Positions 25,282 to 34,503 of a stretch of 64,000 nt of DNA are shown here, in pieces. The translations under genes were made by a program, and so were the position numbers. Position 1 is the stretch's first letter. Each line of letters starts with the position of its first letter. The notes beneath the pieces are model-generated. The model made no database searches. It was not told where the DNA came from and saw only the letters and a list, made by a program, of their open reading frames with translations. Source of the DNA: a virus; IMG/VR virus record IMGVR_UViG_3300031885_000010, positions 1 to 64,000 of that record; one strand, given 5' to 3'.

Positions 25282-26109
25282 CTAAAAGTTGAATTTGCTT
25301 ACAAATGGTCTTTCAGTATAGATTCTTATTCCCCACCTTCGCATATAATCCCGAAAATCATCTGTCTCATCGTCTTCTTCACCTACATATTCAAATGTCT
25401 CAACATTGATTGTCATTCCTCTAAATCGAACAAAAGGATATTCAATACTTATTCCACCAACAACCTCATGATACTTTGCAACTGGCATATACTTATTGAT
25501 AATATCGTTTAGTTTATCTACCTTTTGATCAGTGGTAAAAGGAATAATATCCCTGATGAACCTTGCTGGAGATCCGGCATAAACACCCTTCTTGGTAATA
25601 CTCTTTGTAACCACACTTTGAGCGCCGATCACGGAACCATCAGCTATCTCAACTCCCATCATAATCAAACTTCTATAGCCTATGATGACACCATTTCCGA
25701 TCTTGATGCCTGAAAATGAAGTCGGAAATCCATCAAGGACTGATAGCCAAAATCCATGTGTAAGTAGTGTTGAATCAGGAGACAATCCTACATCATCACC
25801 AATCTCAATAGGTTCACAGGTATTGATGAAATTGTTATGAACCGTACATCTACTCCCGATAGAACAATTTGAAACTGGGTTTTGTGACCCACCTCCTCCT
25901 ATTCTGAGTCCAGAAGAATTAAATAAATGTTGGCCTATCTTTACATTATTACCTCTTATCTGTACATCATCTCCTAATCGACTATAATTTCCAATACTGA
26001 ACTCTCCTTTTAATAAGATGGAAATGTCTTTACCAAACTGAACATTGGTTCCTATCTCAATTGAGCTTGCTTCGATCCTGACATTCTTACTTTCATCTAC
26101 ATATATCAC
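25282..26109 (-). CDS. left-handed beta-helix acyltransferase
   Basis: Hexapeptide repeats run from about residue 10 to 190 (IEIGTNVQFGKDISI, IKIGNGVIIGYRSLIMMGV, GSVIGAQSVVTKSI), the fold of LbH O- or N-acyltransferases. YAGSPARFIR matches the usual ending of the helix. A 75-residue C-terminal extension follows. It likely acetylates the same glycan. The start overlaps the SDR gene end. Confidence 0.8.
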   Translation of the reverse strand: MIYVDESKNVRIEASSIEIGTNVQFGKDISILLKGEFSIGNYSRLGDDVQIRGNNVKIGQHLFNSSGLRIGGGGSQNPVSNCSIGSRCTVHNNFINTCEPIEIGDDVGLSPDSTLLTHGFWLSVLDGFPTSFSGIKIGNGVIIGYRSLIMMGVEIADGSVIGAQSVVTKSITKKGVYAGSPARFIRDIIPFTTDQKVDKLNDIINKYMPVAKYHEVVGGISIEYPFVRFRGMTINVETFEYVGEEDDETDDFRDYMRRWGIRIYTERPFVSKFNF

Positions 26110-26786
26110 GATAACCCACCATTGATATCCAAATTTGCTCCATTCACATAACTGTTTTCGATCAAGAAATTGACGGCATTATAGATGGTTTCAGGATTCC
26201 CAAACTCGTGAGAAGGTATCTTCTCTTTAATCATACTCCTTAGCTCAGGAGCAAGGTCTTCTCCCATTCCTATTTGAAAATATCCAAGATTAAGATTATT
26301 GATAGTAATACCCTTTGAACCATTCTCCGCCACCAGAGCCTTGGTTAATCCCATGAGACCGGCCTTTGAAGTTGCATAGGCACTTGTGCCTGGGATTCCA
26401 GATAGACCGACAATGGATGAAAAGTTAATAATTCTTCCATAACTGTTTTTCCTCATCCATGGAAGCAATGCATGGATAACATTGAAAGTACCAACCAGAT
26501 TTATCAATATCGTTTTTTCCCATTTATCAGGCTCAGCCTTATGTGCAAATGAGTTGCAGTTTATGGCTGCACAGTTTATGAGTTCCACTTTATTCGTAAG
26601 AGGAATTGAGTTTATCCAACCTACAACTTCCTGATAGTTCGAGACATCCACCTTAGAGTAACAATTATGGAACTCTGGAGATGGGTCAGTTGATAAAAAA
26701 GTGCCATAAACCGTCTCTCCAAGATTCATATATTTCTCAAGCAGGTATTTTCCAATTCCCTTAGATGCACCAGTGATAATCTTCAT
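26106..26786 (-). CDS. short-chain dehydrogenase/reductase
   Basis: NAD(P)-binding GASKGIGK near residue 6, NCAA in place of the NNAG motif, and catalytic Ser/Tyr/Lys in SSIVGLSGIPGTSAYATSK. The C-terminal NGANLDINGG is also typical of FabG-like SDRs. It probably oxidises or reduces a sugar nucleotide intermediate. ATGA-type overlaps join it to both neighbours. Confidence 0.85.
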   Translation of the reverse strand: MKIITGASKGIGKYLLEKYMNLGETVYGTFLSTDPSPEFHNCYSKVDVSNYQEVVGWINSIPLTNKVELINCAAINCNSFAHKAEPDKWEKTILINLVGTFNVIHALLPWMRKNSYGRIINFSSIVGLSGIPGTSAYATSKAGLMGLTKALVAENGSKGITINNLNLGYFQIGMGEDLAPELRSMIKEKIPSHEFGNPETIYNAVNFLIENSYVNGANLDINGGLS

Positions 26787-27541
26787 TCTTCTCCATGCAG
26801 TAATGCAACAATATTATTGTATCCGAATACCGATATCATTTTCTCAGTAAGGTCTTTTTGCATCTGGGATCTTTCATGTTCTAAATGAGCTGTTCTCGAT
26901 CCATCATGCATCCATCTATATTTTACTACCTGTTGTTTGATCCTGCTGATATTGGGCCATGATGTATACCAGTCTATAGCTGTTGATGCATCAATGGAGA
27001 ATGTAGTATTCGGAAATCTGGATAATTTCTTATCCTTAAGGAACTTGGTTGAAAACAGAGAACCTAATGTTGTCCCAAGACTTTTATGAATCCACATATA
27101 TGAGATGGCATCTGGAACAGATTCTGGGAACCCATCATATGTCCACCTATCAACTAAAATTCCATCTGGATCAATGATATCTAATCCGCCATACACCCAG
27201 TCTGCTGAAGTTTTCTCTGCATGATCTACCAGAATACTTATGGAATTATCGTATAGGATATCATCTCCAGAGAAGAAGTATACGTAGTCATAATCCTCAG
27301 CCCTTTTTATTATCTCATGAAATCCCCTTCTTTCATCCCCTGAGTTTTCCGAATGTAACTCATAACTCATATTAGGAGAATCTTTCAAATACCGGCGGAT
27401 TATTTCTACAGTCTTATCGGTGGATGCATCATCCGTTACGAATACATCACATTTATAACTCTGGCCTAATGCACTCTGTAGGCATTCTGCTACGTATTTC
27501 TCATGGTTATATGTCAGGATTCCTATCAGAACACTTTTCAT
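26783..27541 (-). CDS. family 2 glycosyltransferase
   Basis: A GT-A fold is clear from GILTYNHEKYVAECL, FVTDDASTDKTVEI and the metal-binding FFSGDDILYDN. It transfers a sugar from a nucleotide donor. ATG 27541 with GGAAGGATAT is preferred to 27553. It overlaps the upstream transferase. Confidence 0.85.
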   Translation of the reverse strand: MKSVLIGILTYNHEKYVAECLQSALGQSYKCDVFVTDDASTDKTVEIIRRYLKDSPNMSYELHSENSGDERRGFHEIIKRAEDYDYVYFFSGDDILYDNSISILVDHAEKTSADWVYGGLDIIDPDGILVDRWTYDGFPESVPDAISYMWIHKSLGTTLGSLFSTKFLKDKKLSRFPNTTFSIDASTAIDWYTSWPNISRIKQQVVKYRWMHDGSRTAHLEHERSQMQKDLTEKMISVFGYNNIVALLHGEE

Positions 27542-28353
27542 ATATCCTTCCATTCATATGCTTTTAAATATTTCTCTCTTAATACATAATTAGGAGTTAC
27601 CTGTTCCTTGAGCAATCCCAAGTATTTGATTATTTCTGCTTTGTCAGGTGCATACCATACTCCATCCAGTTGGTTGACGGATATAGGATACTGAGCCATG
27701 AATGCAGATTTTAGACAGACCTGAGAAATACGAGTGTTTACAGAATTTGAGTATGGGAAGAAGCATCCCTGGAAATGTTTGATCTCTTCATCCATAACTT
27801 CTTCATCCACCCAACCATGGTAGATTATATTCTCGGTATTCTTCCCATCAATCCCATAGATATGGAATCTGACTTCCGGCATCTCTTTAGCTACTTCCAA
27901 CGCCAATGGAATACCGTATTCTTCTTCCCTCTGTGGATGAGTATTCAAATACACTTGTGGCGTATCCGACTGGTGGTAGGATACCTGATACTTATTGATG
28001 TCTCCAAAGAACAGTGGATGGACAATGGCATTTACTCCTGCCTTGGACAATACCTTTTGATCCATGGTTGTATGGCAATAATGTCTGGCCGGATTCTCCT
28101 GCATGATGAGTTGCCACCCATAAGATACTAACAGGTTTCTAATATCTGTCCCATTCCAGAACACAGACCGTTCCCCATGATGGTTAATAAATATTCGATA
28201 GTCCTCTGGAAAGTATAATCCCTCGAACAATACTGATTTATCAATATCAATTTCTGGATCATATCTCCGATAGCCGAAGTGTCGTATAAGCCTTTCACCA
28301 AAGAATTTCATTGTCTCACAGTAATAAACGATTCTCCCATTTTGCTCACTCAC
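27538..28353 (-). CDS. GT4-like glycosyltransferase
   Basis: GT-B style ending (VYLNTHPQREEEYGIPLALE, FHIYGIDGKNTENIIYHGWV, then a YAPDKAEIIKYL donor loop). No signal peptide or membrane segment. It is in the middle of the sugar operon. Donor and acceptor are unknown. Confidence 0.65.
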   Translation of the reverse strand: MSEQNGRIVYYCETMKFFGERLIRHFGYRRYDPEIDIDKSVLFEGLYFPEDYRIFINHHGERSVFWNGTDIRNLLVSYGWQLIMQENPARHYCHTTMDQKVLSKAGVNAIVHPLFFGDINKYQVSYHQSDTPQVYLNTHPQREEEYGIPLALEVAKEMPEVRFHIYGIDGKNTENIIYHGWVDEEVMDEEIKHFQGCFFPYSNSVNTRISQVCLKSAFMAQYPISVNQLDGVWYAPDKAEIIKYLGLLKEQVTPNYVLREKYLKAYEWKDI

Positions 28354-28363
28354 ACTATCCTCC

Positions 28364-29041
28364 TCATGCCATCTTTATATCTATATGCCACGCACCATCC
28401 TCACTCCTGCGAGGCCAGATACCCATGTGGTTGATATGACCTATAGGATTGTCGAGATCAATAAACACCTTGAATCCTGCTCTCTGGGCAGCATGACAGA
28501 AATAGAGATCAGAACCTGAAAATTCAGGGCTTAATTTACCTGCCCGAAACCATGGCTCCTCGATCTTATCGAAAACATGCTTTCGGATGAGCATACCAGC
28601 ATTACCTGTAGTCCCATTCCATTCTATCATCCCAGATTTATCAATAAGATAAGGCCAACTATCTTCTATGGCAGCAAAGTTTCCTGCTGCATCGTTATTC
28701 AATATTGGAGTAAAATCACTTCTGCGCAGGCATAATGGCACCACTATATCCACATCTCTTTCATATAATTTGAGCCACAAATCTTGACAGAATAGATGAT
28801 CATCTCCCAGTATCCATAACCAATCAAGATTTCGTTCCCTCATCCTTCTCACCATCTCATTGTAATGGTGACAGGGATCAACCCCCAAGAAGTACTCCTT
28901 AATAGTTCCTGGAGGAAACCAAGCGGTATTTAAGCATGTATCAAATTCCCGATACCTACCGAGGAAGTGGGTTGCTGCTCCCACTTCCCCTGGTGGTATC
29001 TTATTTAATCTTTCCTGAATATCAGGTATAGCATCACTCAT
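28364..29041 (-). CDS. GT-A type glycosyltransferase
   Basis: WLWILGDDHLFCQDLWLKL gives a DxD-like site, and the C-terminal GHINHMG adds the expected His. The internal SGSDLYFCHAAQRAGFKVF is typical of phage GT-A enzymes. First transcribed gene of the sugar island after the virion genes upstream. Confidence 0.7.
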   Translation of the reverse strand: MSDAIPDIQERLNKIPPGEVGAATHFLGRYREFDTCLNTAWFPPGTIKEYFLGVDPCHHYNEMVRRMRERNLDWLWILGDDHLFCQDLWLKLYERDVDIVVPLCLRRSDFTPILNNDAAGNFAAIEDSWPYLIDKSGMIEWNGTTGNAGMLIRKHVFDKIEEPWFRAGKLSPEFSGSDLYFCHAAQRAGFKVFIDLDNPIGHINHMGIWPRRSEDGAWHIDIKMA

Positions 29042-29081
29042 TACTTTATCCTCCTCTACTAAAAGTTTATGATGCTTCTAC

Positions 29082-29330
29082 TTATACATCCAACTTGACC
29101 ATGATATCATCAAGATTGCTACTAATTTTATTAAGTTTGATATCCATGGCATCCAATTTTTCGTTGAGGTCTATGTTCTCATTATGCCCTGACTCTATAT
29201 AACCAGAAGCAGAACAATCTGGGCAATCATACTGGCTGTTAATAACAGCAACACCACCACTTATGCCCATAACCTGAACAACACCATCCCCATTGCATCT
29301 TCCACATTTAAGAACAATTTTATCAGCCAT
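29082..29330 (-). CDS. DnaJ-type zinc-finger protein, 82 aa
   Basis: CGRCNGDGVVQVMG and CPDCSASGY reproduce half of the DnaJ central CxxCxGxG zinc module. A short coiled coil (DAMDIKLNKISSNLDDIM) follows. It lies between a beta-helix protein and the sugar island; it could assist folding or assembly of virion proteins. Confidence 0.65.
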   Translation of the reverse strand: MADKIVLKCGRCNGDGVVQVMGISGGVAVINSQYDCPDCSASGYIESGHNENIDLNEKLDAMDIKLNKISSNLDDIMVKLDV

Positions 29331-29349
29331 TCTAAACTCCTAATTAGAA

Positions 29350-30333
29350 TTATCCAACAGTCGTTTGTTGTGCAATACCGATCTTTGTAGTTGTCTCACC
29401 GTATGCTGTAAAGACAGCACGGCTCACATTCCCAGTTGCGATGATGTCATCGACACCAACAAACACGCAATCTTCAAACACATGTTGCAATCCACCACCA
29501 GTTTCCGCCCAAGATATTGCATATGTCAGGGTTTGAGCCTGTCCACGTACGTTAATGAACGAACATCTCTTGAACAAAGAACCAGTACCCTGACCAGTTG
29601 TGCCCTGATCATAAATAAAGAATGGGGTTTTATTGGTGTTATTCTGCATCAAGAATCGGCAATCCTCGAAGAAATTCATAGGATGATTAACACCTGCGGC
29701 CCCAAAACTGAGAAGCCCATTAGCGGCAGACATCGGAGCAGTATCCAATCCGATAACACAATCCTTGAATAAATTGTAAGCACCCGTCACTGTCAAGGTT
29801 CTGTAAGCTGTATCAGCACCATTACCTAACGGTCCTGCAAAATTCACTCGATCAAACCTGTTGTAACTACCACTAACAAGGGCAGTACCATGAGCATCGC
29901 TGCTGCTGTCAGAGAGGTAGAAATCTGAAAAGTAATTTCCAGTACCAGCAACCGTCAGTATTGGTGTTACTCCACTTGATGCATTGAAGATCCTTGACCT
30001 TGCGCCCTGAGCATTGCCTGAATTAACTCCACAAAGCTTGCTGTAATTAAGAGTTGTTCCACCAGTAAGACCAGTGGTTGACCAAAACATAGCAGCCGTG
30101 AGTGTAATTCCGCTTGTTCCAGAAATATAATAAATCATGTCATGTCTGTTGTTCTGGATTAATGACAAAGCAGAAGCCATAGTCCTTCTGGCACTATCTA
30201 TTTTCTTACCACTATATCCATCACTTCCATTAGTCGGATCAAGATAGATAACTCTTCTGACAAATGGATTGATACCTCCACCAATGATGTTATCAACCGT
30301 TAATTGTCCAACTGAATATTCTTCCTTTCTCAT
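29350..30333 (-). CDS. parallel beta-helix protein
   Basis: The body shows rungs typical of a right-handed beta-helix (NYFSDFYLSDSSSD, YNRFDRVNFAGPLG, YNLFKDCVIGLD, MNFFEDCRFLMQ, GSLFKRCSFI, QHVFEDCVFVG). The N-terminus IYLDPTNGSDGYSG is a common opening in such phage proteins. A decoration or tailspike-type virion protein is likely. Preceded by AAAAAGGAGGTTTATT. Confidence 0.65.
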   Translation of the reverse strand: MRKEEYSVGQLTVDNIIGGGINPFVRRVIYLDPTNGSDGYSGKKIDSARRTMASALSLIQNNRHDMIYYISGTSGITLTAAMFWSTTGLTGGTTLNYSKLCGVNSGNAQGARSRIFNASSGVTPILTVAGTGNYFSDFYLSDSSSDAHGTALVSGSYNRFDRVNFAGPLGNGADTAYRTLTVTGAYNLFKDCVIGLDTAPMSAANGLLSFGAAGVNHPMNFFEDCRFLMQNNTNKTPFFIYDQGTTGQGTGSLFKRCSFINVRGQAQTLTYAISWAETGGGLQHVFEDCVFVGVDDIIATGNVSRAVFTAYGETTTKIGIAQQTTVG

Positions 30334-30425
30334 AATAAACCTCCTTTTTTATTCACAAGCGTCTGTGCTTCCCAGCCTTGTTACTCAAAGAGGGAGGATT
30401 ATGAGTCCCCCCTCCGTCAAATTGT

Positions 30426-30908
30426 TTATGCCGGATAAATAGTATCCGTATCATTTGTCGTATTCACATTCAAATCTAAAAGCTTGGCAAATACGTCAAT
30501 GACAACCGTGTTGGCAGCCCCTACTGACTTAGCAATAATGTCAATGGTTCCTGCAACCTCAAAGAACTTACCTTGACTGGCAGCCGTACCTGAAGTTGAG
30601 GATATATATGCATATTTCCCTGCAGTAGTAGCAAGCGATGCAGACGTAATCAGTCTTGCACTTGATACGGGAGTCTTAGCCCGAATTGTCATCACGGTAC
30701 TCGAAATATTACTCTTCGTGACAATCCTGTATGCCACTCTCTCAACATATGCTCCTGCCGGAATATTCATAATTCTGTAAACGGTGCTTCCTACAAGAGG
30801 CTTAGCCGTTGTTGCAGTTACCCTTTGATGAATCCAAGTAGACTTATCCTTTCCATCCCAAGGGAACCCTGCACTTCCTACCGCAATGTTTGCTGAAGTT
30901 GTTGCCAT
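30426..30908 (-). CDS. head decoration-like protein, 160 aa
   Basis: Ala/Thr/Ser-rich, all-beta, no Cys (TVYRIMNIPAGAYVERVAYR). It is directly downstream of the coat gene, the usual place for capsid decoration or head-fibre proteins. Function inferred from position and composition. Confidence 0.55.
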   Translation of the reverse strand: MATTSANIAVGSAGFPWDGKDKSTWIHQRVTATTAKPLVGSTVYRIMNIPAGAYVERVAYRIVTKSNISSTVMTIRAKTPVSSARLITSASLATTAGKYAYISSTSGTAASQGKFFEVAGTIDIIAKSVGAANTVVIDVFAKLLDLNVNTTNDTDTIYPA

Positions 30909-30935
30909 AAGTAATCTACCTCCTTATTACAGAAT

Positions 30936-30960
30936 CCTCCGGCCATTAAGAAGCCGGAGG
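30936..30960 (-). terminator. hairpin after coat gene
   Basis: CCTCCGGC (30936-30943) pairs perfectly with GCCGGAGG (30953-30960). It lies between the coat and decoration genes. There is no long U-tract, so partial termination or mRNA end protection is likely, favouring excess coat message. Confidence 0.5.
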
Positions 30961-30968
30961 GTTAGTGA

Positions 30969-33220
30969 TTATGTGAAAACTACAGTAGCATAGATTCTGC
31001 CGACTGCCACAGGCTTAATCATCTCATACCCATACACGTGCAGGGATTTGATGTGCTTCCCAAATGTGGATTCCGGCTTATCTATATAATCTGTCTCTAC
31101 GAACTGAGATGCATAGGTGATACCATATGGGTGTCCGAAAATGATATCCCAGCACAACTGACCCGTAGTAGAATCAGTATAGGATGGAAGTAGGTTGGAG
31201 GCATAAAGAGTAAAGTTACCCAACCGTCCCAGTCTCCCACTTCTTAATGTTGACTGGTTATCTCCCATCATGGATGCATCCTTTACATCGGAGTTCCTGA
31301 GCAATACTGCTGCTGCTTCCGGCATAACGATGAACCATCCACCCTGTGGCACGTTCTGTTCACCCAGTACCCCACCAGCCATGAGAATATATTTGACCAT
31401 ATTGGCGCTGGTGAGTTCCACGGGTGCGCCTGATGCACCAATATTATAGAGTCCTGAGACTCTTCCTGCTGCAATGCCGACATTATGCGAATCACACTTC
31501 GCAGCGATCCATGCTAATACTTCCGTATCCCTGTCGATCTTCTCATTCTCGATAGCATCCTCTGCCCACTGATTCATAAGGTCAATGTCGGACTGATACT
31601 TATCAATATCATCAATCCCGAATCTGGCATAGGCTGCCTTGTCAATGAGAAGCTGAATATATGGAGATTCAACCCTGTCCACAGCTTGCAATTGCATACC
31701 CTTCTGATAGGTATGCCACGGAACTGTACCACGGGTTCTGATCCAGACGGTATCACCTTGGGCCTTAATCGACCCTTCATACGCTATGTTATCCTTGAGG
31801 CTCTTTATCCCCAAGTTCTTGCGGTTTATTTTCCACGCAAGGCCGGACTATCTCATCACCCTTATAAAAACTACCATCCTTTTTCTTAGATTTTCTACCA
31901 TCACGAAATCTTGAAACTTCCCTGTAATACTTTCGTGAATAGCATCTAACGCAAAGTCCTTTCCTACGAATATCGTAGATTGAAGCAGAGCATTTAGAAC
32001 AGTAGGCTAAGGGTGCTCGGTGCTCGTGCAAACCAAGATTTGCCACATGTGCAATTTTATACATCATTGATGGAATAATATATGGCTGGATAAGCCCAAC
32101 AAACTCCCGACTATTTTGGGTATTAGCTTCAATCAGCCATTGTTTACCTTCGGAAACTTGTTTCATAAATCTCAGATTAAATGTGATTCCATATTCATCC
32201 TGAAAATACTTTTGGATTATATGAATCTCATCCTCATTACACATTGTAGCAATGTTAGTAGCAACAGAGGAAATCCATCCTTCTTTATTTCTATTTACTC
32301 TCGCATTCCCATCATCCATATACCAGATTGCTATTCCTTCTGGAGTTAACATCCTTAATACTCTTTCAGAAAAGGTCTTAACTCCATTAGGATATAACCA
32401 TTCTCTTATTTGCTTGAAATATGGATTAGACACGGAGAACGCACAATATCTATATTTTTTCTTTGGACCATGCATTCCAAATGTTACTGAGAAGTTTCCA
32501 CCCAAATGTTTCTTTATCAACCCAGCCTTGTGTTCACAATAGTCAAGTTGAGAAACTGAGTGAAGAATTCTCATCTCTGAACTTACATAGCCATTATATC
32601 CATTATGTCTATAACGGACATTCAGATATGAATCACCCAAACACATCCCAATCAGAATTCCCCTTGTCTCTACTTTCATCTTGCCTCCATCAGGGCATGA
32701 AGCCCAGGAGAATTAATCTTAGCTTGTAGTCTCTGAACCTTCTCCTTACGGAGCTTGGCTGCGGATAACCATTTCAGGCTTCCCCGCAATTCGCCGAGTT
32801 TTACACGAACTATGTGGCTAATTCGTGTTACTGATGTGAGTTATTACTGTTGCCGTTTCTGTTATCACTGAGGCTCTTTATCCTCAGTATCTTACGGTTC
32901 ATTTCCTGTAAGACCGGACTATATCATCACCCCATAGGGTGTCGGGCACTCGTGTGGGGATTATTCTTTCGTCACCCCTTAGTCTCTGAACCTTCCGCAT
33001 CCCTTGAGTTTCCTCTACATATGCGACTTGGCTGCTGATTGGCATTTCAGCGTTCCAGCAATTCACCCGATTCACAGTGTCAAATTTCTCTGACATGGGA
33101 CTGCAACATTTAGCAATCATACCACTTTTCAACCAGCTTCGTACTCCATATTTGAGGTATGAAGGCGCTGGTTCCTGCTGAACTATAATCGGGATACCCC
33201 GATACTCTTGCGACTGCCAT
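30969..33220 (-). CDS. major capsid protein, three exons split by two group I introns
   Basis: Proposed exons on the minus strand are 33220-33116 (35 codons), 32853-32821 (11 codons, ATVITHISNTN) and 31781-30969 (270 codons plus stop). Joined, they read ...STKLVEKWYD + ATVITHISNTN + YEGSIKAQGDTVWIR..., a continuous HK97/P22-like coat start; without splicing the frame ends after 37 codons. Each proposed 5' exon ends in T and each intron ends in G, as group I splicing requires. Start ATG 33220 follows AAGGAGGTAACATCTT. Product 316 aa, the capsid shell subunit. It lies directly after the scaffold gene. Confidence 0.8.
31782..32820 (-). ncRNA. group I intron 2 of the capsid gene, with LAGLIDADG gene
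   Basis: 1039 bases. The conserved core elements are visible: P AATTGCGGGG (32791-32782), Q ATCCGCAGCC (32766-32757), R GTTCAGAGACTA (32738-32727) and S GATGAGATAGTCC (31857-31845). The nuclease gene is inserted between R and S. The last 80 bases resemble those of intron 1. Self-splicing would remove it from capsid mRNA. Confidence 0.85.
31789..32679 (-). CDS. LAGLIDADG homing endonuclease (intron-encoded)
   Basis: Two helices of the family are visible: GILIGMCLGDSYLNV near the N-terminus and GIAIWYMDDGNARV near residue 115, each with its catalytic Asp. The C-terminus adds a zinc ribbon (CSKCSASIYDIRRKGLCVRC). Its reading frame runs through the intron S element and stops seven bases before the 3' splice site, so 3' intron core bases are also codons. 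A GATGGAGGCAAG site precedes the start. It should cut intron-less capsid genes. Confidence 0.85.
   Translation of the reverse strand: MKVETRGILIGMCLGDSYLNVRYRHNGYNGYVSSEMRILHSVSQLDYCEHKAGLIKKHLGGNFSVTFGMHGPKKKYRYCAFSVSNPYFKQIREWLYPNGVKTFSERVLRMLTPEGIAIWYMDDGNARVNRNKEGWISSVATNIATMCNEDEIHIIQKYFQDEYGITFNLRFMKQVSEGKQWLIEANTQNSREFVGLIQPYIIPSMMYKIAHVANLGLHEHRAPLAYCSKCSASIYDIRRKGLCVRCYSRKYYREVSRFRDGRKSKKKDGSFYKGDEIVRPCVENKPQELGDKEPQG
32854..33115 (-). ncRNA. group I intron 1 of the capsid gene
   Basis: 262 bases without a gene. Core elements: P AATTGCTGG (33063-33055), Q AATCAGCAGCC (33040-33030), R GTTCAGAGACTA (32991-32980) and S GATGATATAGTCC (32928-32916). P and Q are complementary (P4 pairing). 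The 3' end (ATAAAGAGCCTCA, GATAAC) resembles intron 2, indicating common ancestry. Confidence 0.85.
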
Positions 33221-33250
33221 AAGATGTTACCTCCTTAATGATTAATGCAC

Positions 33251-33308
33251 TAACCATATTGGTTAATGTTTATTGCTTAACCATTAAGGATAATCCCTAA
33301 TGGTTAAG
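33251..33308 (-). promoter_or_regulatory. two perfect hairpins before the capsid start
   Basis: CTTAACCATTA (33276-33286) pairs over 11 bases with TAATGGTTAAG (33298-33308); the stop of the scaffold gene lies in the second arm. A second stem, TAACCA-TAT-TGGTTA (33251-33265), follows in the direction of transcription. They separate scaffold and coat genes and may act as mRNA processing or termination signals that set the coat/scaffold ratio. Confidence 0.5.
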
Positions 33309-34383
33309 GTTGCACACGGCTTCCTACACTGATAATCTTGCGGAGAGTAGCATCACGCTTAACGTATTCATCCTGCGTACCCTTCCACAATCCACAATTC
33401 TTCAGTTGAGACATGCTGGTTAATTCCTTAATTGCCTCGGCTACCGTCATCTTGGCTGGAGGTGCAGTGGAGACTGGAGGTCCATCACTTCTATTCGGTG
33501 CCACCTTACTTGCCAGCTTATCCTGAACAGCAGCCGGATTGCCTACAGGTGGAACCACAGATGGTTTCTTTTTCCCTGTTGCAATATCCAGAAACTTTAT
33601 TACTCTTCCCAAATCCCGTCTGTCAAAAGCATCCTTGATAATGGCATACTTTGAGATTCCGGTAAGTGGGTCTTCTTCGTTGACGAATGCCTGAAATTCT
33701 GGACTGGCCTTAATTGTTACCCAATCAGAGTACTCCCTATTGAAATCCGCCCAGAATCTCTGTTCTGCGGTTTGAGCAAACTTAGCATCTACCTTACCTA
33801 CTTCCTGAACAATAGTCTGATTTGCCTGCTTCTGAGCACGTTCCAATGCAAGATTATAGACTCGTTCTTGGCTTCCTAAAAGAGCCTCAAAAGCTTCAGG
33901 AACCATGTTATCCTTAAGCGTCTTGAATTCAGGCATCTCCATAAGAACTTCCCGTACAGGCTTCTCTGGAACCTCTGTCTTAACAGGCGGTGTCTCCTTA
34001 ATCTCAGTAAGTCTCAGTACCTGTTCCGTCAGAAAGTTGACCTGTCTCTGTAATTCAGCAGGTTCCTTATCATACTTACCCTTGAGGCTACTGTATTCCT
34101 GCTGAAGCCTATCGAACTCCTCTTGAGTGTAGGTCTTTGGTGCAGGAGACTCAACTGGCGGTTCCACTACAGGTTCCACAGGCGGTTCCACGAGTGGTTC
34201 TATAGGTGGCTCTACCGGAGGTGTTACTGCAACAACCGGAGGAGGCTCTATAATAGACTCCACAGGTGGTGCCGGAGGCGGAGTACCCGCTTCCTTAGCC
34301 TTCTGCCTGTCAATGATGAATTGGTCAGCTTTCTTCACTCTACTCTTAATGTCCAATGGCAAATCAGTGTACTTATCACTCAT
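33304..34383 (-). CDS. scaffolding protein
   Basis: ATG 34383 follows AAGGAGGATATT. Pro/Val/Glu repeats (PPVEPPIEPLVEPPVEPVVE) occupy about residues 35-80, then a coiled coil (YTQEEFDRLQQEYSSLKGKY) and helical body. Acidic, Cys-poor and directly upstream of the coat gene, as expected of a capsid assembly scaffold that leaves the mature head. Confidence 0.75.
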   Translation of the reverse strand: MSDKYTDLPLDIKSRVKKADQFIIDRQKAKEAGTPPPAPPVESIIEPPPVVAVTPPVEPPIEPLVEPPVEPVVEPPVESPAPKTYTQEEFDRLQQEYSSLKGKYDKEPAELQRQVNFLTEQVLRLTEIKETPPVKTEVPEKPVREVLMEMPEFKTLKDNMVPEAFEALLGSQERVYNLALERAQKQANQTIVQEVGKVDAKFAQTAEQRFWADFNREYSDWVTIKASPEFQAFVNEEDPLTGISKYAIIKDAFDRRDLGRVIKFLDIATGKKKPSVVPPVGNPAAVQDKLASKVAPNRSDGPPVSTAPPAKMTVAEAIKELTSMSQLKNCGLWKGTQDEYVKRDATLRKIISVGSRVQP

Positions 34384-34503
34384 AATATCCTCCTTGTGAG
34401 CGCCATACGGAATCAATGTTCCATGGTCTGCTCAATGTATTAGATTTCCTACCGCCGCCATTACGTGGTCTGGTAGAATGGTGGCCAATCAAACTACCCA
34501 AAC

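Noticed and set aside
32899-33132. 78-codon frame over capsid intron 1
   Set aside because: It crosses the exon 1 end and all four group I core elements, has no ribosome site, and is explained by the intron.
34123-34443. Arg/Trp-rich plus-strand frame opposite the scaffold gene
   Set aside because: It is the antisense of the Pro-Val-Glu repeat region; composition and lack of a ribosome site mark it as a shadow.
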